NCBI RefSeq assembly: GCF_000585375.1
Contig: NZ_KK073874.1
Coordinates: forward strand, 4,743,251-4,807,250
Length of the DNA stretch: 64,000 nucleotides
Source of the DNA: Cryptosporangium arvum DSM 44712
GTDB lineage: Bacteria; Actinomycetota; Actinomycetes; Mycobacteriales; Cryptosporangiaceae
Direction: 5' to 3'
How positions within the stretch are numbered: position 1 is the first letter of the stretch; each line of letters begins with the position of its first letter. The position numbers and the translations under genes are program-made. Under the pieces are notes generated by a model. It was not told where the DNA came from and made no database searches. It saw only the letters and a program-made list of their open reading frames with translations. This document shows positions 39,860-47,346 of this stretch, piece after piece.

Positions 39860-40711
39860 ATGACCACGACCGTCTCCCCCCACGCCGGCGGACCGGGCCG
39901 CCTCGGCGACCTCACCGTCTCCCGGATCGGCTACGGCGTGATGCAACTCGAGCGCCTCCGCGGCGACCGCGACGCCGCGATCGGCCTCCTGCGGCGCGCC
40001 CGCGAACTCGGCGTGACCCACGTCGACACCGCCCAGTTCTACGGCGACGGGTTCGTCAACGAACTCATCCGCGACGCCTACGGCCCCGACGACGGCGTCA
40101 CGGTCGTCACCAAGGTCGGCGCCGACCCGCACCCCGGCGGCGAGATCCCGCTCCGGCCCGCCCAGAAGCCCGACGAGCTGCGCGCGAGCGTGCACGCCAA
40201 CCTGCGCGCCCTCGGCACCGACCGGATCCCGGTGGTGAACCTGCGCCGGCTCAACGACCGCGGACCCGGCATCCGGGCCGACGCCGACCAGATCGTCGAC
40301 GTCGACGACCAGCTCGCGGCCCTGGTCGCGCTGCGCGAGGAGGGTGTGATCGGCGCGATCGGGCTCAGCGGCGCCTCGCTCGCCACCGTGCGCCGGGCCT
40401 TGCCGGCCGGTCTCGTCTGCGTGCAGAACCTCTACAGCCTCGTGGACCGCGACGACGAGGACATCCTCCGCCTCTGCACCGAGGAGGGCATCGCCTGGGT
40501 GCCGTACTTCCCCCTCGGCGGCGCCTTCCCGGGCCGGCCCAAGGTGACCGACGACCCGGGTGTGCTCGAGCAGGCCGCCGCGCGCTCCTGCACCCCCTCG
40601 CAGTACGGCCTGGCGTGGCTGCTGTACCACGCACCGAACGTGCTGCTGATCCCCGGCACCGCGTCCGTGGCCCACCTGGAAGAGAACATCGCGCTCCCTA
40701 CTCTGGAATAA
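39860..40711 (+). CDS. Aldo/keto reductase
   Basis: A 283-aa NADPH-dependent reductase barrel. Catalytic Asp and Tyr lie in VTHVDTAQFYGDGFVN and Lys in VTVVTKVGADPH. The segment holding the usual catalytic His reads PVVNLRRLNDRG, so His is not obvious; a VVNLR-type sequence marks a recognised subgroup of the family. C-terminal cofactor site IPGTASVAHLEENI. Likely repressed by the divergent TetR. A role in detoxifying reactive carbonyls is plausible but not shown. Confidence 0.9.
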   Translation: MTTTVSPHAGGPGRLGDLTVSRIGYGVMQLERLRGDRDAAIGLLRRARELGVTHVDTAQFYGDGFVNELIRDAYGPDDGVTVVTKVGADPHPGGEIPLRPAQKPDELRASVHANLRALGTDRIPVVNLRRLNDRGPGIRADADQIVDVDDQLAALVALREEGVIGAIGLSGASLATVRRALPAGLVCVQNLYSLVDRDDEDILRLCTEEGIAWVPYFPLGGAFPGRPKVTDDPGVLEQAAARSCTPSQYGLAWLLYHAPNVLLIPGTASVAHLEENIALPTLE

Positions 40712-40722
40712 CAAGCCCATAC
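40707..40722 (+). repeat. 16-bp element shared with 37801-37816, copy 2
   Basis: AATAACAAGCCCATAC, identical to copy 1, overlapping the stop codon of the aldo-keto reductase gene. Sequence on both sides differs, except for CTG three bases to the left. Confidence 0.7.
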
Positions 40723-40785
40723 GCTCGAACACACGCGTCGACCTGCGAAAAGCAACCGACGGCGACGCTTACTGTCTTTGGCCGT

Positions 40786-41673
40786 TCAGCGCCGCCGGGA
40801 GAGGCCGACCCCCAGCAGACACACGGCTCCGCCGACGAGCGCGAGACCCGCGGGGGTCTCGTCGAGGGCGATCCATCCGCCGAGGACGGTGAGCGGCGGG
40901 ACGACGTAGGTGGTCAGACCGAGTCGCCCGGCGTCGGTGCGCGCGAGGGCGTAGGCCCAGGTGCCGAAGGCCAGCGCGGTGGGGACGAGCCCGAGGTACA
41001 CGAGGCCGAGGGTGGCGTCGAGCGGTGCTTCGGTGAGCTGGCGGGCGAAGGCGGGTGCCCAGGGCAGGCAGGTGAGCGTGCCGATGGTGCAGGCGAGCCA
41101 GGTGACCTGGAGGGCGGAGAGGCGCCGGAGGGTGGGTTTCTGGGCGAGGACGCCGATGGCGTAGGTGACGGCGGCGACGAGCAGGAGCGCTACGCCGAGG
41201 GCGTCGCGGTGGCTGTCGCGGGCGGACGGTACGCCGATGAGGACGACGCCGGTGAAGGCGACGGCGGCGCCGATGAGCAGCCAGCGCGGGAAGCCTTCGT
41301 TGAGCAGGAGGCCGGCGAAGAGCGCGATGAGGATGGGGCCGAGGTTGACGAGCATGGCGGCGGTGCCGGCGTCGACGTGGCGTTCGGCTTCGTTGAGGGC
41401 GAGGTTGTAGATGCCGAACCAGGTGATGCCGCAGAGCAGGATCAGTTGCCATTCGCGCCGGGTGGGTGGGGTCCAGCGGCGGGTGGCGGCGAGGGTGGCG
41501 CCGAGCGCGAGGGTGCCGACGGCGAGGCGGCCGAAGGCGAGGGGACCCGCGGTGTAGTGCTGGCCGACCCAGCGGACGCCGATGAAGGCGGAGGCCCAGG
41601 CGAGGACGGTGAAGGTGATGGCGGCGGCGGTGCGGAGCTGCTGGGCCCGGGTGGTGTCTTGGGTGGCGGTCAC
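40786..41673 (-). CDS. DMT-superfamily (EamA) transporter
   Basis: A 295-aa membrane protein made of two EamA repeats, ten helices in total: ITFTVLAWASAFIGVRWVGQ, ILLCGITWFGIYNLALNEAE, ALGVALLLVAAVTYAIGVLA, LGLVYLGLVPTALAFGTWAY and VPPLTVLGGWIALDE. Likely a drug or metabolite exporter. Start GTG 41673. It is the first gene of the G-skewed segment. No regulator is adjacent. Confidence 0.9.
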   Translation of the reverse strand: MTATQDTTRAQQLRTAAAITFTVLAWASAFIGVRWVGQHYTAGPLAFGRLAVGTLALGATLAATRRWTPPTRREWQLILLCGITWFGIYNLALNEAERHVDAGTAAMLVNLGPILIALFAGLLLNEGFPRWLLIGAAVAFTGVVLIGVPSARDSHRDALGVALLLVAAVTYAIGVLAQKPTLRRLSALQVTWLACTIGTLTCLPWAPAFARQLTEAPLDATLGLVYLGLVPTALAFGTWAYALARTDAGRLGLTTYVVPPLTVLGGWIALDETPAGLALVGGAVCLLGVGLSRRR

Positions 41674-41747
41674 GGGTCGACGGTAGGGCGTGGCGGGGTG
41701 GTGGTCCGGCGGGTTTCGGCCGGGTGGCTGGCGGCTGGGGTTTGTTG

Positions 41748-42188
41748 TCAGACCTGGAGTAGTGGCCAGTCGCTGCCGAGGAGTTTGCGCAGGGGTGCGG
41801 GTTCGCCGGTGACGACGCCGGCGGAGTGGCGGAGGGCGAGTTGGGCGGTGTGGAGGGTGGCGAGGGTGGGTCGGTGTCCGCCGCTGCCGGAGAGGGTGGG
41901 GGCGCTGTCGCGGCCGAGGAGGCGGGCGGCGGCGCCGTCGAAGGGTTCGACGAGGAGCGCGGCGGCGAGTGCGCCGCCGGTGAGGAGGTCGAGGACGTCG
42001 GCTTCGCCGTGGTCTAAGCCGCAGTAGGCCTCGGCGAGGACGAGGGGGCTGACGGCGATGGCTTGGCCGCGTTCGAGGATGGAGGCGACGAGCGAGGGCG
42101 CGAGGAGGTCTTTGCTGGTGGCGTAGGCGGTCAGCGGGTGGTGGTCGAAGATGAGTCCGACCTGGCTGAGGGTGCGGGCGCCGGTCAC
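41748..42188 (-). CDS. vapC: PIN-domain toxin-like protein (VapC family)
   Basis: A 146-aa PIN-fold protein: LIFDHHPLTAYA with the first Asp, and SPLVLAEAYCGLDHG with the Glu. The third acidic site, normally D in DAxIAALA, reads TLHTAQLALRHSAGVVTGEP, so one metal ligand is missing or replaced. VapC proteins are Mg-dependent ribonucleases; activity here is uncertain. The start overlaps the antitoxin-like gene stop by ATGA, the standard toxin-antitoxin arrangement. Confidence 0.8.
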   Translation of the reverse strand: MTGARTLSQVGLIFDHHPLTAYATSKDLLAPSLVASILERGQAIAVSPLVLAEAYCGLDHGEADVLDLLTGGALAAALLVEPFDGAAARLLGRDSAPTLSGSGGHRPTLATLHTAQLALRHSAGVVTGEPAPLRKLLGSDWPLLQV

Positions 42189-42427
42189 GCGCGTTGGGTG
42201 TTCTTCCAGGCGGCGACGTGGTCGAGGAAGCGTTCGGCGCGTTCGCGGTCGGGTGGTTGGGGGTTGCCGGTGCGGGCGAAGACTTCGTCGAGTTGGCGGA
42301 GTTGTTCTTCGCGGCGGGCGAGGTGGCGGATGGCGTCGGTGACGTAGCCGGAGACGCGGCGGGCGCCGACGCCTTCGAGGTGGGCGGCGACGTCGTCGGG
42401 GACGCTGATGGTGATCCGCTTGGTCAC
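42185..42427 (-). CDS. vapB: Antitoxin-like ribbon-helix-helix protein (VapB type)
   Basis: An 80-aa protein: N-terminal beta strand TKRITISVPDDVAAHLEG and helices VSGYVTDAIRHLARREEQLR give a CopG/RHH DNA-binding fold; the C-terminal tail (RAERFLDHVAAWKNTQ) would bind the toxin. It is the first gene of a two-gene unit, divergent from the adenosine deaminase gene. Expected to repress its own promoter and neutralise the PIN protein. Confidence 0.85.
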   Translation of the reverse strand: MTKRITISVPDDVAAHLEGVGARRVSGYVTDAIRHLARREEQLRQLDEVFARTGNPQPPDRERAERFLDHVAAWKNTQRA

Positions 42428-42497
42428 ACTTTCAGGGTAGCGGTGTCATACTCCGTCGGGCAATTGGTGGCGTATGTGGTGGGGTTGGTGGGGCGCC

Positions 42498-43466
42498 GTG
42501 CGTGATCTTCGGGTGTTACCGAAGGCGCATCTGCATGTGCATCTGGAGTCGGCGATCCGGCCGGGGACGCTGGCGGAGTTGGCGGCGGCGCACGGGGTGG
42601 TGGTGCCGGCGGTGGCGCGGTTCGACGGGTTCGCGGCGTTCGCGGCGTACGGGGATGTGGTGCGTTCGTGTTTGCGTGAGCCGGCGGATTTTGTGCGGGT
42701 GGCCGAGGAGTTCTGCGCGGACGAGGCGGCGCAGGGTGTGGGGTATGTGGAGGTGACGTTCACGGCGGCGGCGCACGGTGAGCGTCTGGGTGATCCGGTG
42801 ATGCCGTTGGAGGCGGTGCTGGCGGGGTTGCGTGCGGGTGCGGCGGCGCACGGGGTGGTGGTGCGGGTGGTGCTGGATCATTCGCGGCGGCGGGCGGTGT
42901 CGCGGATGCGGGCGACGCTGGCGTTGGCGGTGTCGCATCCGGAGGTGGTGGCGATCGGGGTGGCGGGTGAGGAGTCGTATCCGCTGGCGCCGTTCGCGGG
43001 GGTGTGTGATGAGGCCCGGGAGGCGGGGGTGCGGTTGGTGCATCACGCCGGGGAGGCGTGTGGGGCGTCGTCGGTGCGGGAGGCGTTGACGGTGGGGCAC
43101 GCGCGGCGGCTGGGGCACGGGTTCCGGGTGGTGGAGGATCCGTCGTTGGTGGCGGCGGTGCGTGATGCGGGTGTGGCGTTGGAGGTGTGTCCGTCGTCGA
43201 ACGTGGCGTTGGGGTTCGTGGGGTCGTGGGCGGAGCATCCGTTGCCGCGGTTGGTGTCGGCGGGGTTGGCGGTGACGCTGAACACGGATGTGCCGTCGGT
43301 AGTCGGTGCGACGTTGACGGGTGAGTTTTCGCGGGTGCGTGCGGTGTTCGGGGCGTCGGATGGGGAGTTGGCGGCGTTGGCGCGTGCGGGGGTGGATGCG
43401 TCGTTCGCGCCGGTGGCGGTGAAGGAGCGTCTGCGTGCGGGGATCGAGGGCTGGCTCGCGGGTTAG
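42498..43466 (+). CDS. Adenosine deaminase-like amidohydrolase
   Basis: A 322-aa zinc amidohydrolase. Metal and catalytic motifs: LPKAHLHVHLESAIRP (HxH), VRLVHHAGEACG (His, catalytic Glu), ARRLGHGFRV (His), LEVCPSSNVALG and AVTLNTDVPSV (Asp). These are the signature of adenosine/adenine deaminases; the exact purine cannot be told apart. Start GTG 42498 follows GGTGGGG. Codon use is unusual for this genome: third positions are mostly G or T rather than G or C, part of the strand-skewed segment. Confidence 0.88.
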   Translation: MRDLRVLPKAHLHVHLESAIRPGTLAELAAAHGVVVPAVARFDGFAAFAAYGDVVRSCLREPADFVRVAEEFCADEAAQGVGYVEVTFTAAAHGERLGDPVMPLEAVLAGLRAGAAAHGVVVRVVLDHSRRRAVSRMRATLALAVSHPEVVAIGVAGEESYPLAPFAGVCDEAREAGVRLVHHAGEACGASSVREALTVGHARRLGHGFRVVEDPSLVAAVRDAGVALEVCPSSNVALGFVGSWAEHPLPRLVSAGLAVTLNTDVPSVVGATLTGEFSRVRAVFGASDGELAALARAGVDASFAPVAVKERLRAGIEGWLAG

Positions 43467-43608
43467 CCGGGTTCGACGCCCGCGCCTGCCGGTTCTCCAC
43501 GGGGTTGCCGTACGCCGCGTCCGGAGCAGGCCGAATAGGGTGCCGGTGTCGTGCTCTCCCACCGGCTGGGTCTCGCGGCGTTCTGGACGGCACGGCTCGG
43601 GAGGTGGA

Positions 43609-43631
43609 GCGGCGGCGTCACCAGCCGCCGC
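43609..43631 (+). terminator. Hairpin between the convergent deaminase and kinase genes
   Basis: Perfect 8-bp stem GCGGCGGC/GCCGCCGC with a 7-base loop, between convergent genes. Probably a bidirectional terminator. The remainder of 43467-43710 contains no credible gene. Confidence 0.5.
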
Positions 43632-43710
43632 CCCGCCCGACGTATTTCCCGTGCCAGGAGCACAGCGGCAGCGACAACGGCTGCCCGGGCGGCTGAGAGT
43701 ACCGGCTCCC

Positions 43711-45048
43711 CTAGTCGGCGGGTTGGCCGAGGTAACGGGGGTTGGCGACGAGGAGTTTGTCGCGCAGGGTGTCGGCGATGGCGGTGGTGAGCGCGGGGCT
43801 GGTGTCGCCGGCGCGGGCGGCGGCGGCGAGCGCGGCGTCGTCGGGGAGGCCGAGGTGGGTGAGGCGTTGCCTGTGGCGTTCGGCGAGGGTGGGGCCGAGG
43901 AGGATTTCGCGGCGGGCGATCTTGAGGGCGTTCGCGGCGACGCGGGTGGTGTAGGTGTCGCCGAACTCCCCCGCGGTGAGCGCGTCGCCGAGGGCGGTGA
44001 GGAGGTGGCCGGCGTCGGGGGCGTCGTGCGGTGGGGTGGTGTCGGTGCGTGGCGCGGGGGCGCGGAGCACGTCGTCGGCGGGGTGGGGGGTGGTGTGGCC
44101 GAGGGCGAGCAGGAGGTCGTATTCGGCTTCGCAGACGCGGCGGCCGATGACGGCGTGTTCGAGGGTGTCGCGGGTGCGGTGGAGGTAGCCGAGGGCTTGG
44201 ACGCGGCAGAGCAGCGCCCAGCGCAGGGTGCCGTACACCTCCCACCAGTGCAGTTGGGTGGTGGTGGGGGCCCAGCCGGCGATGCGGTGGTAGCCGGAGA
44301 GCAGGTGGTCGCGGGGGCCGAAGCCGCCGACGGGTGGGGCGGCGCCGAATCGCCAGGCTTTGACGCAGAGCCAGCCGAGGTCTTCGGTGGGGTCGCCGCG
44401 GTGGACCAGTTCCCAGTCGAGGACGGCGCGTAGTCCTTCGGGGCCGATGAGGACGTTGCCGTTGCGCAGGTCGCCGTGGACGACGGTGGCGGGGCGGGGT
44501 TCGGGTCGGTGGTGGGTGAGCCAGGTGAGGGCGAGTTCGACGGCGGGGCGGGGGGTGTCGTCGGCGTCGGCGAGGTCGCGGAGCAGGTCGAGTGGGTCGG
44601 GGTGGGTGAGGCCGGGGATGCGGTCGGGGTCGATGGTGTGGATGCGGGCGGCGAGCGCGCCGAGGGTTTCGGCGAGGGTGGTGCGTACGGCGGTGTAGGT
44701 GTCGTCGCGCAGGAGGCGTTGCGGGAGGGCTTCGCCGTGGACGTGGCCCATGAGCAGGTAGGGGTGTCCGGCGAGGGTGGGGCCGTCGTCGACGACGGTG
44801 GGGACGGGGACGCCGGCGGCTGCGGCGGCGCGGAGGGCTGCGGCTTCGCGGGCGAGGCCGTCGGGGGTGGCGCCGGGCAGGAGGTCGCGGCGGAGGACCA
44901 GGTCGCGGGTGTGGTCGCGGGTGTGCACGGTGATGCGGAGGGTTTCGCGGCTGGCGCCTCCGGTGAGGCGTTGGGGTGGGCCGGTGGTGACGCGTGCTCC
45001 CCAGAGGTGGGAGAGGCGTGCGCGGAGGGCGTCTTGGACGTCAGTCAT
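43711..45048 (-). CDS. APH/ACAD10-11-type kinase with C-terminal DUF6285-like extension
   Basis: A 445-aa protein. Residues about 1-310 form an aminoglycoside-phosphotransferase-like kinase: RLTGGASRETLRI, Lys/Arg region RDLVLRRDLLP, catalytic loop ATVVHGDLRNGNVLIGPEG and metal motif VLDWELVHRGDPTEDLGWL. Residues about 345-445 form a separate helical domain (GEFGDTYTTRVAANALKIAR). It overlaps the acyl-CoA dehydrogenase gene by 8 bp. In ACAD10/11 and LvaA-LvaC systems such a kinase phosphorylates the 4-hydroxyl of a 4-hydroxyacyl-CoA before the dehydrogenase-like partner acts. I infer the same pairing here. Confidence 0.85.
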   Translation of the reverse strand: MTDVQDALRARLSHLWGARVTTGPPQRLTGGASRETLRITVHTRDHTRDLVLRRDLLPGATPDGLAREAAALRAAAAAGVPVPTVVDDGPTLAGHPYLLMGHVHGEALPQRLLRDDTYTAVRTTLAETLGALAARIHTIDPDRIPGLTHPDPLDLLRDLADADDTPRPAVELALTWLTHHRPEPRPATVVHGDLRNGNVLIGPEGLRAVLDWELVHRGDPTEDLGWLCVKAWRFGAAPPVGGFGPRDHLLSGYHRIAGWAPTTTQLHWWEVYGTLRWALLCRVQALGYLHRTRDTLEHAVIGRRVCEAEYDLLLALGHTTPHPADDVLRAPAPRTDTTPPHDAPDAGHLLTALGDALTAGEFGDTYTTRVAANALKIARREILLGPTLAERHRQRLTHLGLPDDAALAAAARAGDTSPALTTAIADTLRDKLLVANPRYLGQPAD

Positions 45049-46204
45049 CGGTGTCGCGCAGCCAGGGGGCGCGGCGGCCGTCGGCGAGGAGGCGGCGGGC
45101 GACGGTCATGCGGTGTACTTCGTCGGGGCCGTCGTAGATGCGTGCGTAGCGTGCTTCGCGGTACATCGCTTCGAGGGGGGTGTCGGCGGTGACGCCGAGG
45201 GCGCCGTGGACCTGGATGGCGCGGTCGATGACGTCGTGCAGGACGCGCGCGACCCAGAATTTGGCGATGGCGATCTGGTCGCGGGCGCGTCCGTCGTGGT
45301 CATAGGCGTCGGCGGCGTCGAGGACGAGGAGTCGGGCGGCTTGGATTTCGGCGGCGGATTCGGCGATGTAGCGCTGGATTTCGCCTTTCTCGCCGAGGGT
45401 GGAGCCGTGGGCGTAGCGGGTGCGGGCGCGGTCGAGCATGAGTTCGAAGGCGCGTTGGGCTTGGCCGAGCCAGCGCATGGCGTGGAAGATGCGGCCGGGG
45501 CCGAGGCGGATCTGGGCGACGTGGAATCCGCCGCCGCGTTCGCCGAGGAGGTGGTCGGCGGGGACGCGGACGCCGGTGAGGCGGATTTCGCAGTGGTCGC
45601 CGTGGGTGCTGCCCATGGTGGGGACGACGCGGACGAGTTCGAAGCCGGGGGTGCCGGCGGGGACGACGATCGCGGAGAGGGCTTTGTGGGCGTCGGTGCC
45701 GTCGGGTTCGGTGCGGGCGAAGATGGTGGTGAACGCGGCTGTGGACGCGCCGGTGGTGAACCATTTGTGGGCGTCGACGATCCAGTCGTCGCCGTCGGGG
45801 TGGGCGGTGGCTCGGATGAGGGTGGGGTCGGAGCCGGCGACTTCGGGTTCGGTGAGGCCGACGCTGGGCATGATGTCGCCGGCGACGAGGGGTTCGAGCC
45901 AGCGTTTTTTCTGGTCGTCGGTGCCGAAGCGGTGCAGCATGATGGAGTCCTGCATGGACACGGTGCCGAGGGCGAGCTGGCCCCAGGTGGAGCGGCCGAT
46001 GTGTTCGTTGATGAGGACGAATTCGCCGAAGGAGAGGCCGCCGCCGCCGAGTTCGGCCGGGTGGCCGAGGGCCCACAGGCCGTGGGCTTTGGCGCGGTCT
46101 TTGAGTTCGCGGAGTGGTTCGCCGCCGCGGGCGGCGTTGAGTTGGGGTTCGGCGGGGATGACTTCGTCGTTGATGAAGGTTTTGACTGCGGCGCGGATGT
46201 TCAT
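45041..46204 (-). CDS. ACAD11-like acyl-CoA dehydrogenase
   Basis: A 387-aa flavoprotein of the ACAD10/11 branch: VGLTEPEVAGSDPTLIRATA, DDWIVDAHKWFTTGASTAAF, LGERGGGFHVAQIRLGPGRI followed by FHAMRWLGQAQRAFELM, then IAESAAEIQAARLLVLDAAD, AIQVHGALGVTADTPLEAMY and RIYDGPDEVHRMTVA. The RLGPGRI and DGPDEVH strings are hallmarks of that branch. Next to the APH-like kinase it probably eliminates phosphate from a phosphorylated hydroxyacyl-CoA to give an enoyl-CoA. It overlaps both neighbours by 4-8 bp. Confidence 0.9.
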   Translation of the reverse strand: MNIRAAVKTFINDEVIPAEPQLNAARGGEPLRELKDRAKAHGLWALGHPAELGGGGLSFGEFVLINEHIGRSTWGQLALGTVSMQDSIMLHRFGTDDQKKRWLEPLVAGDIMPSVGLTEPEVAGSDPTLIRATAHPDGDDWIVDAHKWFTTGASTAAFTTIFARTEPDGTDAHKALSAIVVPAGTPGFELVRVVPTMGSTHGDHCEIRLTGVRVPADHLLGERGGGFHVAQIRLGPGRIFHAMRWLGQAQRAFELMLDRARTRYAHGSTLGEKGEIQRYIAESAAEIQAARLLVLDAADAYDHDGRARDQIAIAKFWVARVLHDVIDRAIQVHGALGVTADTPLEAMYREARYARIYDGPDEVHRMTVARRLLADGRRAPWLRDTDD

Positions 46205-47346
46205 GCCAGACCTCGTTCGTTCAGCCAGTCGCTGACGACGCCGACTGCTTCGGCCAGGTGGGGGCGCTGGTCGGGGCCGGCGTAGTAGTGGGTGGCGCCG
46301 TGGACGGTGTGGAGGGTCTTGTCGGGGTGGGCGATGGCCTGGTGGAGGCGGTGGGTGTGGCTGGGGGTGCAGGCGTCGTCGGCGCTGTTGCCGATGAGGA
46401 GGGTGGGGACGCCGACGTCGGCGGCGGCGCGGATGCCGTCGCCGTGGGCGTGGTCGTAGCTCCATTGCGACAGCCAGGAGCGCAGGGTGGTGAAGCGGGC
46501 GAGGCCGACGGGTGAGTTGTTGACGATGCGGGGGTCGCCGAGGTAGCAGGTTCCGGGGCGGCGGTCGTTGGGGTCGATCGTGGGGTCGAGCCAGCGGGGG
46601 TCGGCCATGGTGCCGTGGACGACGAAGCCGCGTTCTTCGTCGGGGCCGAGTCGGGTGAGTTGGTCGTGGACCCAGGTGGTGATGCGCCGGTTGCGGGTGA
46701 TCTGGGCGGTGCGGTAGGTGGCGAGGAAGTCGTCGCTGTACGGGGGTGTGACGTGGTGGCCGTAGAGGTCGAGGTGGGGGTCGCGTGCGGTGGGGTCGGT
46801 TTCGTCGAGGACGGAGGCGTCGAGCCATTCGGTGAGGGTGCCGTGGCGGCTGATGTGCGCGGCGAGCAGCAGCACGGCGTCGGCGGGGTGCAGGTCGAGG
46901 GTGGTGAGGTCGGGTGGGCCGCCGCCGGGTGGGGCGGTGACGGTGGGCCGGAGTGCTTGTTGCTGGTAGTACAGCGAGAGGGCGCCGCCGCCGGACCAGC
47001 CGGCGAGCACGATCCGGGTGTAGCCGAGGCGCCGGGTGGCGTCGCGGACGCACGCGCCGAGGTCTTCGACGACTTTCTCCATGATCAGGGCGGAGTCGAC
47101 GCCCCGGTAGCGGCTGCCGCAGTAGATGACGTGGTGTCCGGCGCGGGCGAGGGCGGTGACCATGGGCAGGTAGGCGCCGCCGCCGATGGGGTGCATGAAG
47201 ATCAGCGCGGTGTCGCTGGGGGTGGGGGGTTTGAGCAGATAGCTTTCGAGCGCGACGAGGTGTCCGGGGCCGCCGTAGGTGTCGCGGTGGGTGGCGGTGT
47301 CGGGGAACACCACCAGGTACGGGATGCGTTCGTAGTGGCCGTTCAT
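46201..47346 (-). CDS. Alpha/beta hydrolase in the dioxygenase-kinase operon
   Basis: A 381-aa hydrolase: LIFMHPIGGGAYLPMVTALA (oxyanion region), nucleophile elbow IVLAGWSGGGALSLYYQQQ, Asp region LLIGNSADDACTPSHTHRLH and His in TVHGATHYYAGPDQR, so the triad is complete. No signal peptide. It is longer than simple esterases because of an insert around residues 150-260. ATGA overlaps on both sides. Possible roles: hydrolysing a ring-cleavage product or a lactone/ester to feed the CoA-linked steps. Substrate unknown. Confidence 0.87.
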   Translation of the reverse strand: MNGHYERIPYLVVFPDTATHRDTYGGPGHLVALESYLLKPPTPSDTALIFMHPIGGGAYLPMVTALARAGHHVIYCGSRYRGVDSALIMEKVVEDLGACVRDATRRLGYTRIVLAGWSGGGALSLYYQQQALRPTVTAPPGGGPPDLTTLDLHPADAVLLLAAHISRHGTLTEWLDASVLDETDPTARDPHLDLYGHHVTPPYSDDFLATYRTAQITRNRRITTWVHDQLTRLGPDEERGFVVHGTMADPRWLDPTIDPNDRRPGTCYLGDPRIVNNSPVGLARFTTLRSWLSQWSYDHAHGDGIRAAADVGVPTLLIGNSADDACTPSHTHRLHQAIAHPDKTLHTVHGATHYYAGPDQRPHLAEAVGVVSDWLNERGLA

